Assembly: GCF_026151205.1 (NCBI RefSeq)
Contig: NC_087074.1
Span: 20,676,765 to 20,740,764 of the forward strand
Origin: Bolinopsis microptera
Lineage: Eukaryota; Ctenophora; Tentaculata; Lobata; Bolinopsidae
DNA length: 64,000 bases
Direction of reading: 5' to 3'
The notes beneath the pieces are model-generated. The model did no database searches. It was given only the letters and a program-made list of their open reading frames with translations, and was not told the origin of the DNA. The stretch's first letter is position 1, and each line of letters starts with the position of its first letter. The position numbers and the translations under genes were made by a program. Shown here piece after piece: positions 13,301-22,554 of the stretch.

Positions 13301-13570
13301 CTCACTGTCACACGGCTCACTGTCACACGGCTCACTGTCACACGGCCCACTGTCACACGGTCTACTGTCACACGGCTCACTGTCACACGGCTCACTGTCA
13401 CACGGCTCACTGTCACACGGTCTACTGTCACACGGCTCACTGTCACACGGCTCACTGTCACACGGCTCACTGTCACACGGCTCACTGTCACACGGATCAC
13501 TGTCACACGGTCTACTGTCACACGGCTCACTGTCACACGGCTCACTGTCACACGGGTCACTGTCACACGG
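7347..13570. repeat. 15-bp minisatellite (CACACGGCTCACTGT), about 415 copies
   Basis: A 6.2 kb array of one 15-bp unit with a few recurrent variants (GGTCTACTGT, GGCCCACTGT, GGTATACTGT). Because the period is a multiple of three and the unit lacks stop codons in most frames, very long open frames appear on both strands (pentapeptides such as GSLSH, VTRLT, CHTAH, SRVTV and DSEPC). These are artefacts of the repeat. Occasional single-base shifts (for example GGCTCTACTG near 9580, 12563 and 12895) move the frames together. It lies between zinc-finger exons E and F. Confidence 0.97.
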
Positions 13571-13592
13571 CCGTCGGCTTCATACATTGTCA

Positions 13593-14036
13593 CTAGTAGA
13601 GTCAGAGTATCCGCTGTAGGCTAAAATAATCGGCGTTAGTTCAAAAATGTAGGAAAATCGAAAAATCGTATTTGTAGTTATCAGTATAAGCTTCACTGTC
13701 CGTCAATTTCCGGTGAACTAATAAGTAATAGTGCTTATGCAATGGACGGAAACAGCCATCAAAATATCTTTAAAAATAAAATTTGGGAAAGTCTTGGTCA
13801 TTAAGTAGGCCACCAAATTCGCTTGTCGTAGGCTCGTTCTAGAGAACCGCTGATATGCTACTTTGTTGATCCGAATCTGGTTACTGTAGGTCTTGTAGGA
13901 TATCTTTTAACCTAAACCTTGTAATAGGGACTAATTATAAAATCTAACTTATGATAAAAATGATCAAACTTCGAATTATCAGTGATCCGTTGTTCCGACC
14001 TCCTCACCTCCTGGCTTATGTATTTTCTTATCGCAG
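13593..14036. other. spacer before exon F
   Basis: AT-rich unique sequence with no gene recognised. It ends with a strong pyrimidine tract and acceptor (TTTTCTTATCGCAG). Confidence 0.5.
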
Positions 14037-14728
14037 GTTTTATTAATCGCAGAAAGACTACTGGCCCAGCTCAAACAAGTATTGACCCGTTTGCAGAAAG
14101 CTTCAGGCTAATAAAATGTCCGATTTTAAACTGCAACAAAACTCCCTCGGTTACAAAAGAGAAGAGAATACGAGTGACACACCTAGTTACCCCCTAGTTA
14201 CCACCTAGTTACCACCTAGTTACCACCTAGTTACCACCTAGTTACTCAACATTTACTTAAACAACCGAGACTCCCTCGGTTACAAAAGAGAAGAGAATAC
14301 GAGTGACACACTATCACTGTCCGTTTTGTTGTTACAGCAAGCACCGTCTCACTAGGGTACTGAAGCACGTGAAGCGGTGTTACATCAAGAAGCTGAGACG
14401 AAATGACAAGAGTAGGACTAGTCAGTGTACGTGTGAGGTGTGTTCTGGAGTTGGGGCTGGTGATTCCTGTTCCCGGGGGTGGAGACCATGTAGGGAGAGA
14501 AAGGAAGGTTGTAAATCTGAGCAGCGTTTGCATTACCACTGCACCAAGTGTCAAGATTACACTGCACTTGACAGACGACGTGTGGAGAAACATTACGCTA
14601 AATGTTATAAATCCAGTGAAGTTCCTGAACCATCTCCTGGTAATGGTATCGGACATGGTAACCATGGTAATGGTATCCCTGGTAATGGTATCGGACATGG
14701 TCATTATACGAGGGGCACTCAGATGTAG
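14037..14728 (+). pseudogene. zinc-finger exon F, interrupted by a minisatellite insertion
   Basis: Acceptor TTATCGCAG, then GT TTT ATT AAT: the shared phase. The frame runs to about 14,182, where a 129-bp insertion brings a TAG stop (14,195-14,197). The insertion consists of an 11-bp CTAGTTACCAC minisatellite flanked by a 42-bp direct duplication (14,141-14,182 and 14,270-14,311). Since 129 is 43 codons, the original frame resumes after it and encodes a different kind of finger: CPFCCYSKHRLTRVLKH followed by C (C-x2-C-x12-H-x3-C), a Cys-rich stretch (CTCEVC), and a second CTKCQDYTALD...KHYAKC finger, ending in a GNGIGHG-rich tail. As it stands the exon would give only a short finger-less end unless the stop is bypassed. 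Confidence 0.72.
14183..14311. repeat. 129-bp insertion: 11-bp minisatellite plus 42-bp duplicated flank
   Basis: Six or so CTAGTTACCAC units followed by a second copy of the preceding 42 bp of coding sequence, so the exon sequence itself behaves like a long target-site duplication around the repeat. Confidence 0.9.
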
Positions 14729-14737
14729 CTGGAACTT

Positions 14738-15915
14738 TGTCAAGCTGTGTGTTAGCCAGTACTACTCTGCTCAGTCCCCCGCATCCTCTCAAGCTGTGTG
14801 TTAGCCAGTACTACTCTCCTCAGTCCCCCGCATCCTCTCAAGCTGTGTGTTAGCCAGTACTACTCTCCTCAGCCCTCAGTCCCTCGCATCCTCTCAAGCT
14901 GTGTGTTAGCCAGTACTACTCTCCTCAGTCCCCCGCATCCTCTCAAGCTGTGTGTTAGCCAGTACTACTCTCCTCAGTCCCCCGCATCCTCTCAAGCTGT
15001 GTGTTAGCCAGTACTACTCTCCTCAGTCCCCCGCATCCTCTCAAGCTGTGTGTTAGCCAGTACTACTCTCCTCAGTCCCCCGCATCCTCTCAAGCTGTGT
15101 GTTAGCCAGTACTACTCTCCTCAGTCCCCCGCCTCCTCTCAAGCTGTGTGTTAGCCAGTACTACTCTCCTCAGTCCCCCGCCTCCTCTCAAGCTGTGTGT
15201 TAGCCAGTACTACTCTCCTCAGTCCCCCGCATCCTCTCAAGCTGTGTGTTAGCCAGTACTACTCTCCTCAGTCCCCCGCATCCTCTCAAGCTGTGTGTTA
15301 GCCAGTACTACTCTCCTCAGTCCCCCGCATCCTCTCAAGCTGTGTGTTAGCCAGTACTACTCTCCTCAGTCCCCCGCATCCTCTCAAGCTGTGTGTTAGC
15401 CAGTACTACTCTCCTCAGTCCCCCGCCTCCTCTCAAGCTGTGTGTTAGCCAGTACTACTCTCCTCAGTCCCCCGCATCCTCTCAAGCTGTGTGTTAGCCA
15501 GTACTACTCTCCTCAGTCCCCCGCATCCTCTCAAGCTGTGTGTTAGCCAGTACTACTCTCCTCAGTCCCCCGCATCCTCTCAAGCTGTGTGTTAGCCAGT
15601 ACTACTCTGCTCAGTCCCCCGCATCCTCTCAAGCTGTGTGTTAGCCAGTACTACTCTCCTCAGTCCCCCGCATCCTCTCAAGCTGTGTGTTAGCCAGTAC
15701 TACTCTCCTCAGTCCCCCGCATCCTCTCAAGCTGTGTGTTAGCCAGTACTACTCTCCTCAGTCCCCCGCATCCTCTCAAGCTGTGTGTTAGCCAGTACTA
15801 CTCTCCCCCGCATCCTCTCAAGCTGTGTGTTAGCCAGTACTACTCTCCTCAGTCCCCCGCATCCTCTCAAGCTGTGTGTTAGCCAGTACTACTCTCCTCA
15901 GTCCCCCGCATCTTC
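14738..15915. repeat. 49-bp minisatellite, about 24 copies
   Basis: Unit begins TCAAGCTGTGTGTTAGCCAG and contains TACTACTCTCCTCAGTCCCC; about 24 copies with few variants. Each unit has a pyrimidine run plus CAG that resembles a 3' splice site. Confidence 0.95.
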
Positions 15916-16190
15916 TCTATGACTGCAACCACCATTTGCATTACTACTAATCAACGTTAATCCGCCCACCTTCAGATTGAGCAGGGTCTTCAGACTGTTT
16001 AAAGACTGCTCTTGAAATTTAGAATTATCAGTTTAATTACACTTAAATTAGGTAAATTCAGCTTATTTTCTTAATATTTTAATCGAAACTACTATTTTTC
16101 TATAAAAGTTTAGATTAAACTCAGCACTAGATTCATCAAATGATATAACGTATAGTAATAGACCAAATCTCCAGAACATACAAACTTCAG

Positions 16191-16437
16191 GAGTGGACGA
16201 TTGTATGAAGAGATCTCGTGTTCCTCAGACGGCCCAGACTGCTTGCCCCCACTGTTCTAAGATGCTGTGCTCTAAGAGCCTCAATAGGCACATCAACACA
16301 GTCCACCGAAAACCAAGCCATATCTGTGCCCAAAGTGCTTGCAGTCGTTCGCTATGAAGCATCACCTTCATAACCATCTGGTCAAAGCTGAGAAAAATGG
16401 ATTTTGTGCTAGAATCCGCCCGAGACACTTTACCTAG
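16191..16437 (+). pseudogene. zinc-finger exon G, frameshifted
   Basis: Acceptor AAACTTCAG, then GA GTG GAC GAT: the shared phase. Finger 1 reads CPHCSKMLCSKS-LNRHINTVH and lacks one residue before LNRH compared with its relatives. After VHRK the frame is lost: finger 2 (CPKCLQSFAMKHHLHNH and tail VKAEKNGFC, H-x9-C) lies in a frame that needs one extra base at about 16,311. The end of the exon (ACCTAGCTTGCTAG) is the start of a dispersed repeat also seen at 28,630. It is either a decayed exon or an assembly indel; two separate defects favour decay. Confidence 0.7.
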
Positions 16438-16520
16438 CTTGCTAGTCTATTGCTCGCTCCTCTCACGTATGTTCAGGAAGCTTGAAAAGAGCGCCGCGCA
16501 CAGGATTGGCGTGTCGGGTA
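16432..16520. repeat. dispersed repeat, copy 1
   Basis: ACCTAGCTTGCTAG...CTCTCACGTA...AAGCTTGAAAAGAGCGCC is shared, with divergence, with 28,630-28,700. The family is not recognised; it supplies the stop codon of exon G. Confidence 0.6.
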
Positions 16521-17030
16521 AAAGACACTGAGACAGTAGGGGCCGCATTCAATGCTTCACGACTTCTTAACATATGTTATGAACATATGGCAGATTAGAA
16601 TTTCGTGAGAATATTAAGAGATTGTGAACATTTTCAAGACATTGGTGGGAATTTGATTATGAATTTTGAAAGTCTCGATCGACGATCAGTAACTTACTTA
16701 ATCGCCATTCAATTTAAAATGGGAATGTGTTATGAAGTGGGAATATTATGAATTTTAACACTTTTTAATCCATTTGTCAGCCTATTTCAATTTTCAACTG
16801 ACTTTTACATTTAACACCTCTGAACGGATTGGATCATTAGCTATTTAGAGAATTCTCTGGTTTGTCAGTAGCTATTTAGAGAATCCTCTGGTTTGTCAGT
16901 AGCATCAATGATGAAGGTCGGGGTCGATATCTAATGAACCAATATTTCAAACAAAATACAATTTGGCTGTTGAAGTGTTGGGTACTTCACTAATATCAGG
17001 AGTTTCAAACCTTGAAAATGAGAATTTCAG
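16521..17030. other. spacer before exon H
   Basis: AT-rich; contains a direct repeat of AGCTATTTAGAGAAT...CTCTGGTTTGTCAGT at about 16,840-16,900. No gene. Confidence 0.5.
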
Positions 17031-17269
17031 AAGAGAGAAAAGCTGGGAACTCTGACCAGGCCCAATGCCCACATTGTCCCAAGGTTCTTTTCCACATGAG
17101 CAACCTACGAAGACATATCCGAACGATCCACCTTCAAGCTAAGCCGTTTGTGTGCCACAAGTGTAAGCAGTCCTTCTCGATGGGGCACCATCTCCGTGGT
17201 CATCTCGCTCGGTCTGAGAGGAAGGGACAGTGCTACATAATGGCTAGAAATAGCAATAAAACGTTGTGA
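17031..17269 (+). CDS. alternative terminal zinc-finger exon H
   Basis: Acceptor GAGAATTTCAG, then AA GAG AGA AAA: the shared phase. Finger 1 CPHCPKVLFHMSNLRRH with H-x4-H; linker AKPFVC; finger 2 CHKCKQSFSMGHHLRGH and tail ARSERKGQC (H-x9-C). Ends NSNKTL-stop. Nearly identical to exon I over both fingers, so this pair is a recent tandem duplication. An ATG upstream of the acceptor is in frame but is not needed if the exon is spliced. Confidence 0.85.
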
Positions 17270-18003
17270 AAGAAACTAAAGATGTTGAATTATAAACTGC
17301 AATATTCAGGAGACTATGTTTCTAGACGGGGCATGGTTTATATTTTACATTGTAGCTATTATATTATAATTATATGTTATTGTGAATGAGTTAATAAAAT
17401 GAGATTGAGTAGAGATGTTTGACCTTCTGACCGAATCTTCTCGATATCATGATACTGATCGACAATCTGATTTACATTATATGGGTACCAAAGTTTGGGT
17501 TGAGATAAGCTGTAATTTATAAATTTTAGAAGATTTTGTTTCCTTCCAGTCAAGAATCGTAAGCTTAAATGAATTCTGAAAAACTTATGGCAGAGGTACT
17601 CGTACAATAAAGTCGAATTGTATATTGTATTATGTTGATTTTATATTTTGGATAATATAACAACATGGCCCTGAGAATTTAAAGATATTATTTTATAATA
17701 ATTACGTTCGTTAAGTTATATGTTTAAAAGTATCATGTGTCTTTACGTTCACATTATATCCGCGATGTAAATTATTGATTATCGCCGATGAATAAAACCT
17801 CCAAAATATTATTCATGGATACCGTACTTTAAGTTTAATTCAAAATATCATTGATGATAGGTTAATGGTTATGTATGAAAATAGGGATCATGAAGATCAG
17901 AACCTATTATAGTTGGTTCTCAAATTTTTTTCTTGTATGATCGATTACAGTGATCACCTCATTTCCAACGAAAAGAATTTCGAATTTCGAACTACTTTTT
18001 CAG
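17270..18003. other. spacer between exons H and I
   Basis: AT-rich, no gene. TTAATAAAATG near 17,391 could be the poly(A) signal of exon H. Confidence 0.5.
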
Positions 18004-18239
18004 AGTCCGATGAGAGGAAAGCACTTGACCAGGTCCAATGTCCTCATTGTCCCAAGTTGCTCTGCAGTATGGGCAACCTAAGGAGACACATCAAAGCAGT
18101 CCACCTCCAGGCTAAACCGTTCCTGTGCCACAAGTGTAAGCAGTCCTTCTCGATGCGACACCATCTTCGAGATCATCTCGCTCGTTCTGAGAGGAAGGGA
18201 CAGTGCTACATAATGGCCAGAAACTTCAAAAATAAGTGA
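18004..18239 (+). CDS. alternative terminal zinc-finger exon I
   Basis: Acceptor CTACTTTTTCAG, then AG TCC GAT GAG: the shared phase. Finger 1 CPHCPKLLCSMGNLRRH with H-x4-H (KAVH); linker AKPFLC; finger 2 CHKCKQSFSMRHHLRDH and tail ARSERKGQC (H-x9-C). Ends ARNFKNK-stop. Sister of exon H; the differences sit mainly in finger 1, the residues that would change DNA specificity. Confidence 0.87.
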
Positions 18240-18825
18240 CATCGGAAATGGTAGATCAAGCGGAAAATTGGAGGCAAATTTGACAATTATTTAGTGACAA
18301 GAGAGTCATTGTAGATTGGTTATTTTGAATCGCATAGATGCTCCATAAATATTTATAAAGTAGTATAGTGCAGTTTGTTTAGTATTCGTCTGTATTACTT
18401 AATTGTAGAATCCGGATCTTGTCTGAACAATGAATCTAAAGTATTTATCTTTATCTTTAATATCACGTTGTATCCTCATATAATCTCAGTAGAATATTTA
18501 CATTTTCTAGTCGAGTTTATTGTTACTTTGTGTGTATCCAATTTAGTGTGAAGCATATTTGCATATTTGCATATATTTGCAGTTTTAGTTTATTAACCTA
18601 ATGATCGCTTTTTATTTATCAAAATTATAATTTACGTAGCTAGTTTAGTTATAAAATCCTCACCCCACCTAATTGGTAGTTTAATGAAGTGTAAAGATTA
18701 AATAATCAAAATAAAAAAGGTTTTCACTTTTCGGAGGACTCCTCACTGCAAATTTCATGCGCTTGAATTATTTTGAGATTGCGATTACTCTTCCTAGTGT
18801 TCCTAAGTATCTGTATTATTTTCAG
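18240..18825. other. spacer between exons I and J
   Basis: AT-rich, no gene; a CAAAATAAAAAAGG element near 18,707 is a candidate poly(A) signal for exon I. Confidence 0.5.
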
Positions 18826-19163
18826 ATAACGGTAACTCTTCTTCACAAATTTCTGGATGGAACTCTGGCATTCCTTCTCAAGGACGACGTATTCGTGCTG
18901 GTCCCTTTGCTTGCCCTCAATGTGACAAACTTCTGAGCACCAAAGGGAACCTCAAACAACACATCAACATGGTGCACAAGCGGGAGAAGCCCTTCCAGTG
19001 TGATCTGTGCAAGAAGTGCTTCTTCTTACGGAGTCATCTGAAGCGGCATCTTGTTCGCTTCCAGATAAACGGGACCTGTGCGAGGCGAGGTCAGAGGATT
19101 GATGATTTTCCTGTTACCTTGGTTATATTGCCGGAAGGTCCTACCAATCCTAATATAGTCTGA
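18826..19163 (+). CDS. alternative terminal zinc-finger exon J
   Basis: Acceptor GTATTATTTTCAG, then AT AAC GGT AAC: the shared phase. A Ser/Gly-rich leader of about 25 residues precedes finger 1 (CPQCDKLLSTKGNLKQH, H-x4-H, NMVH); linker EKPFQC; finger 2 CDLCKKCFFLRSHLKRH with the Cys nine residues on (LVRFQINGTC). The C-terminal tail (about 25 residues, ending NPNIV) is longer than in the sister exons. The exon spans the full frame from acceptor to TGA. Confidence 0.85.
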
Positions 19164-19509
19164 TAACTAAGCTGTTTAATTCAGAGAATGGAGTTATTCG
19201 AGGTATTTACTGAGCATTTTTATTTGATCGATTGAAGTGATTTTCAAAATGAAACACCAGAGCATTTCTAAAAGTTCAAACTGTTTTTCAAAATGAATTG
19301 ATTAGACTGGTTAATGACTGGATAATGGCTGATTGACAAAAGGCTGGTTAATGTTTCAATTTTTCTTTTTACCACTTTTTTGCCTGATCGATGAGAATAA
19401 TCCGAATCAATCGCCATCACCGCTAGATCATTTGTTCTATGATCACCATTGGAATCACCACTGACAAATTATCACCAACAAACACCAATGCATTCTTTCC
19501 ATATTACAG
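19164..19509. other. spacer between exons J and K
   Basis: AT-rich with TCACCA-type short repeats near 19,440-19,480. No gene. Confidence 0.45.
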
Positions 19510-19836
19510 GAGAAGATATCCAATACCCAGTAACATGAACAGTACAGAGTTTCCACCAAATATTCCAAAAGGAATACAACAGAACCACTACTCACTCTCA
19601 CCTTCAGACAGAATCTTACCCTTGTGGTCACTGCGGCAAGCCCTTCAGTACAAAGGGGAACCTAAAACAGCACATCAGCACAGTACATCTGCAGATAGCG
19701 CCCTTTCAGTGCCACAAATGTAGACAGATTACAGAATTTCTCTACTCGGCAGACCCTAGAGAGGCATTTGGCGAGATCAGAGAATAAAGGGGCTTGCCAT
19801 TCTAAAAAGTCCAAAGATTACTATCAGCGAAGGTAG
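19510..19836 (+). pseudogene. zinc-finger exon K, broken by a 7-bp insertion
   Basis: Finger 1 (CGHCGKPFSTKGNLKQHISTVH) and the start of finger 2 (CHKCRQ) are readable from about 19,612. The frame then shifts: after CAG there are seven extra bases (ATTACAG, about 19,729-19,735). Beyond them, another frame resumes FSTRQTLERH and tail ARSENKGAC (H-x9-C) to a TAG at 19,834. In the current frame the exon stops at 19,785-19,787. If splicing uses the TTACAG at 19,509, the shared phase also runs into TGA quickly; an acceptor at CTTCAGACAG (19,611) restores the shared phase. It is best seen as a decayed member. Confidence 0.68.
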
Positions 19837-20385
19837 CGGAACGTGGTGTCTTATTTCAGAATGCCATTGACTCATTCCAGGCCACAGCTGTATAGGAGCC
19901 ATAAGTGAGGATAATCTCGCATGTAACATGGTGGAACGTTGCTTTTAAAGTATGTTAATCTCTCGAATCTTGAGTGATAAGAAATTTCCACTAGGTATTC
20001 CTTACCTCACATCAATTCAGCGCAATGTTTTATTTTATTATTCTTACTTGGTTGCTATGGTTACTTAGTTAATATACCGAAAAGCTAATACCTAGAACAC
20101 TGCTCAAACTCTATTTACGCCTTTAAATTAACGTATTCAGATGCCAACCATTTATTTTAACACCATCCATCCAGGACTTTACTTTTTGATTACTGCTATG
20201 GTCTGGGCTCGTGACTAGTGTTACAATAAAGCATTGGATTACACAATATCAATAGGATATAGTCAAAAATGCTGAGGATTGAATAGTTCCAAATCCCTAT
20301 AATTTGGTATTTACTGTACCGAATGTTTCTCATTTGATGCACATTAGTTACCATAGTTACACTACTAGTTACCATAGTAACATGC
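19837..20385. other. spacer between exons K and L
   Basis: AT-rich, no gene. At 20,340-20,380 it holds a few ACTAGTTACCATAGTTAC units, the same motif that forms the coding tail of exon L. Confidence 0.5.
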
Positions 20386-20728
20386 ACATTACATATAATT
20401 ACTGCACAGTAACCATGGTAACAAGGATTGCTACATTACATATAATTACTGCACAGTAACCATGGTAACAAGGATTGCTACATTACATATAATTACTGCA
20501 CAGTAACCATGGTAACAAGGATTGCTACATTACATATAATTACTGCACAGTAACCATGGTAACAAGGATTGCTACATTACATAAATTACTGCACAGTAAC
20601 CCATGGTAATAAGGATTGCTACATTACATATAATTACTGCACGAGTAACCATGGTAACAATGATTGCTAATTACATATAATTACTGCTCAGTAACCATGG
20701 TAACAAGGATTGCTACATTACATATAAT
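20386..20728. repeat. 47-bp minisatellite, about 7 copies
   Basis: Unit contains ATAATTACTGCACAGTAACC and ATGGTAACAAGGATTGCTAC; small indels in copies 5 and 6. Confidence 0.95.
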
Positions 20729-20912
20729 TCAGTTATCCTACCTAACGTGACGTGTTTCAATTTTCCAAAGGTTAAATTTCAGACATTAATAAAGCATAGG
20801 AAAAACAGTAAAACTAAGGTTTTGATTATTCAAATCGAAATTTCGTCAAAAAAATGTATCATTTAGATAAAGTTGTGTCAAGTAAATTATCCTAAAATTC
20901 CAAACTTTTGAG

Positions 20913-21205
20913 ATAGATACCAACCTCCTGGGAGGTGCCCGTTCTGCGACAAAGCAATTGGAAGACGGCACGACCTCAAGAGGTACATCCTAAACATTCA
21001 CCAGCACGTCAAGCCCTTTCAGTGTGAGAGTTGCAAACAAACCTTTGCACGGCGACACCACCTTCATAGCCACCAGAGGAAGTCTCGAGTCGTCGGGTTT
21101 TGTCGGGGCCGCCCTCCCGCTGAGGATAAAGATTCATGGTACACTACTAGTTACCATAGTTACACCACTAGTTACCATAGTTACACTACTAGTTACATGG
21201 TATGA
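20913..21205 (+). CDS. alternative terminal zinc-finger exon L, with repeat-derived tail
   Basis: A weak acceptor (CAAACTTTTGAG) gives the shared phase (AT AGA TAC CAA). Finger 1 is CPFCDKAIGRRHDLKRYILNIH: the first zinc-binding His is replaced by Tyr (KRY), so this finger is probably impaired. Finger 2 CESCKQTFARRHHLHSH and tail RKSRVVGFC (H-x9-C) are intact. The C-terminus is encoded by an ACTAGTTACCATAGTTAC minisatellite and reads as repeated YTTSYHS. The suboptimal acceptor and the lost ligand suggest an exon in decline, but the frame is open. Confidence 0.7.
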
Positions 21206-22014
21206 TTGGATGCAAAGCTTGACTCACCCGACCCCTGAATGATTATTATTCCGCCATAGGACAACTGGAGTCGGCGAGCAGCGTGCTTATTTTGGTTTTG
21301 GACTTTTTATTGGACAATGTTTTGCATGGTGTTACTTCACCTTATATGCTTTTATATATTCATTAAATTATTGACTTGTTTTGGATTATTAAAAGACGGA
21401 AGTAAAATCAATTTAAGTTTTGAAGATTTTATTAAATCGAAAAATATGTAAATTGACTCTTCGTTCTTCCATTTTCTATTCTGTTCGTTAAATTTTACAC
21501 AAATATTATTTCCGATCATACCTTGTTAAATATATTTATAGTATTTTACATTTAGATTAAAGTTACTGCATGTAGGTATGTGGTGTTGGAACCTTTTCGT
21601 TCCGCATCCTGCGTAACCTGGTAACCTGCCGGTTGTTAATTTTTATCAGCATGAAGATATAGTTTTTTAGATTTTGTCTCGGACCGAAAAGGTGGCGAGA
21701 GATAGCTAGTAGTAGTAGATAGCAATCTTTAAAATAAGGTTGAAACGTTATCTGAATAATCTTTTGTAGATTATTATTGGATCTGAAGTTAATTAGTTAA
21801 ACTTGACGGCTGATATTGTTCGCGACTGGAGATTTTAAATAAGTATTTGTAGGTTAAAATCTACGATAGTTAATAAATTTTTGGTCGTGGTTTGAGATCC
21901 AATCAAAAGCACGCGACCCGATAAAAATTACAGCGTAAAAACAGTAGTGCTATTAGCAAACAATAAACATAAATAATGATGAATCGCTGTTCAGTGTGTA
22001 GGATCTCCAAAACT
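21206..22014. other. spacer before exon M
   Basis: AT-rich, no gene recognised; a short GGTAACCTGGTAACCTG run occurs at about 21,616. Confidence 0.5.
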
Positions 22015-22185
22015 CTCCCTATTTTAGACTCTTTGCTCACGTGGTAACCTGGTAACCTGGTAACCTGGTAACCTGGTAACCTGGTAACTCTCCCTATTTT
22101 AGACTCTTTGTTCACGTGGTAACCTGGTAACCTGGTAACCTGGTAACCTGGTAACCTGGTAACCTGGTAACTCTCCCTATTTCAG
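22015..22185. repeat. 8-bp minisatellite (CTGGTAAC) with duplicated splice acceptors
   Basis: Two runs of CTGGTAAC, each preceded by a copy of the exon M acceptor and exon start (CTCCCTATTTTAG then ACTCTTTG). The decoy acceptors end at 22,027 and 22,102; the real one is at 22,185. Splicing into either decoy meets a TAA within about six codons. Confidence 0.88.
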
Positions 22186-22451
22186 ACTTTTTGCTACGAA
22201 GCAGCGGTGGTGTCCCCGTCGGTGAACAATGTCCTTACTGCACCAAGATGATCAGTAGCCGATCCAACCTCAAGAAACACATCCGGTCCATCCACCAGCA
22301 ACTCCGTCCGTTCCAGTGTGGAGACTGTAAGCAGACCTTTGCACATCACCATCATCTTAAGGCTCATCGGAAGGCGGCGGAGAGGAAGGGAAGGTGTTTT
22401 CCTAACCGCAAGACTCCTGATGATCCACTGAAATTCCTGTTTCTGGAGTAG
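22186..22451 (+). CDS. alternative terminal zinc-finger exon M
   Basis: Acceptor CTCCCTATTTCAG, then AC TTT TTG CTA: the shared phase. Finger 1 CPYCTKMISSRSNLKKH with H-x4-H (RSIH); linker LRPFQC; finger 2 CGDCKQTFAHHHHLKAH and tail RKAAERKGRC (H-x9-C). Ends KFLFLE-stop. The last 75 bp or so and the following sequence are duplicated once downstream (22,480-22,554). Confidence 0.86.
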
Positions 22452-22554
22452 TAATAGGGGGACTGGGGAGGGTAGTAATGTTTTCCTAACCGCAAGACTC
22501 CTGATGATCCACTGAAATTCCTGTTTCTGGAGTAGTAATAGGGGGACTGGGGAG
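22397..22554. repeat. direct duplication of exon M 3' end
   Basis: TTTTCCTAACCGCAAGACTC through GGGGGACTGGGGAG occurs twice in tandem (22,397-22,470 and 22,480-22,554). Confidence 0.9.

Noticed and set aside
7262-13619. Very long open frames (up to about 2,100 codons) on both strands, made of five-residue repeats
   Set aside because: They exist because a 15-bp minisatellite has no stop in most frames; the same array is open in several frames on both strands, with no unique domain. Not genes.
14246-15007. Several open frames around exon F and the 49-bp repeat, both strands
   Set aside because: They are shadows of the finger frame or products of the 49-bp minisatellite.
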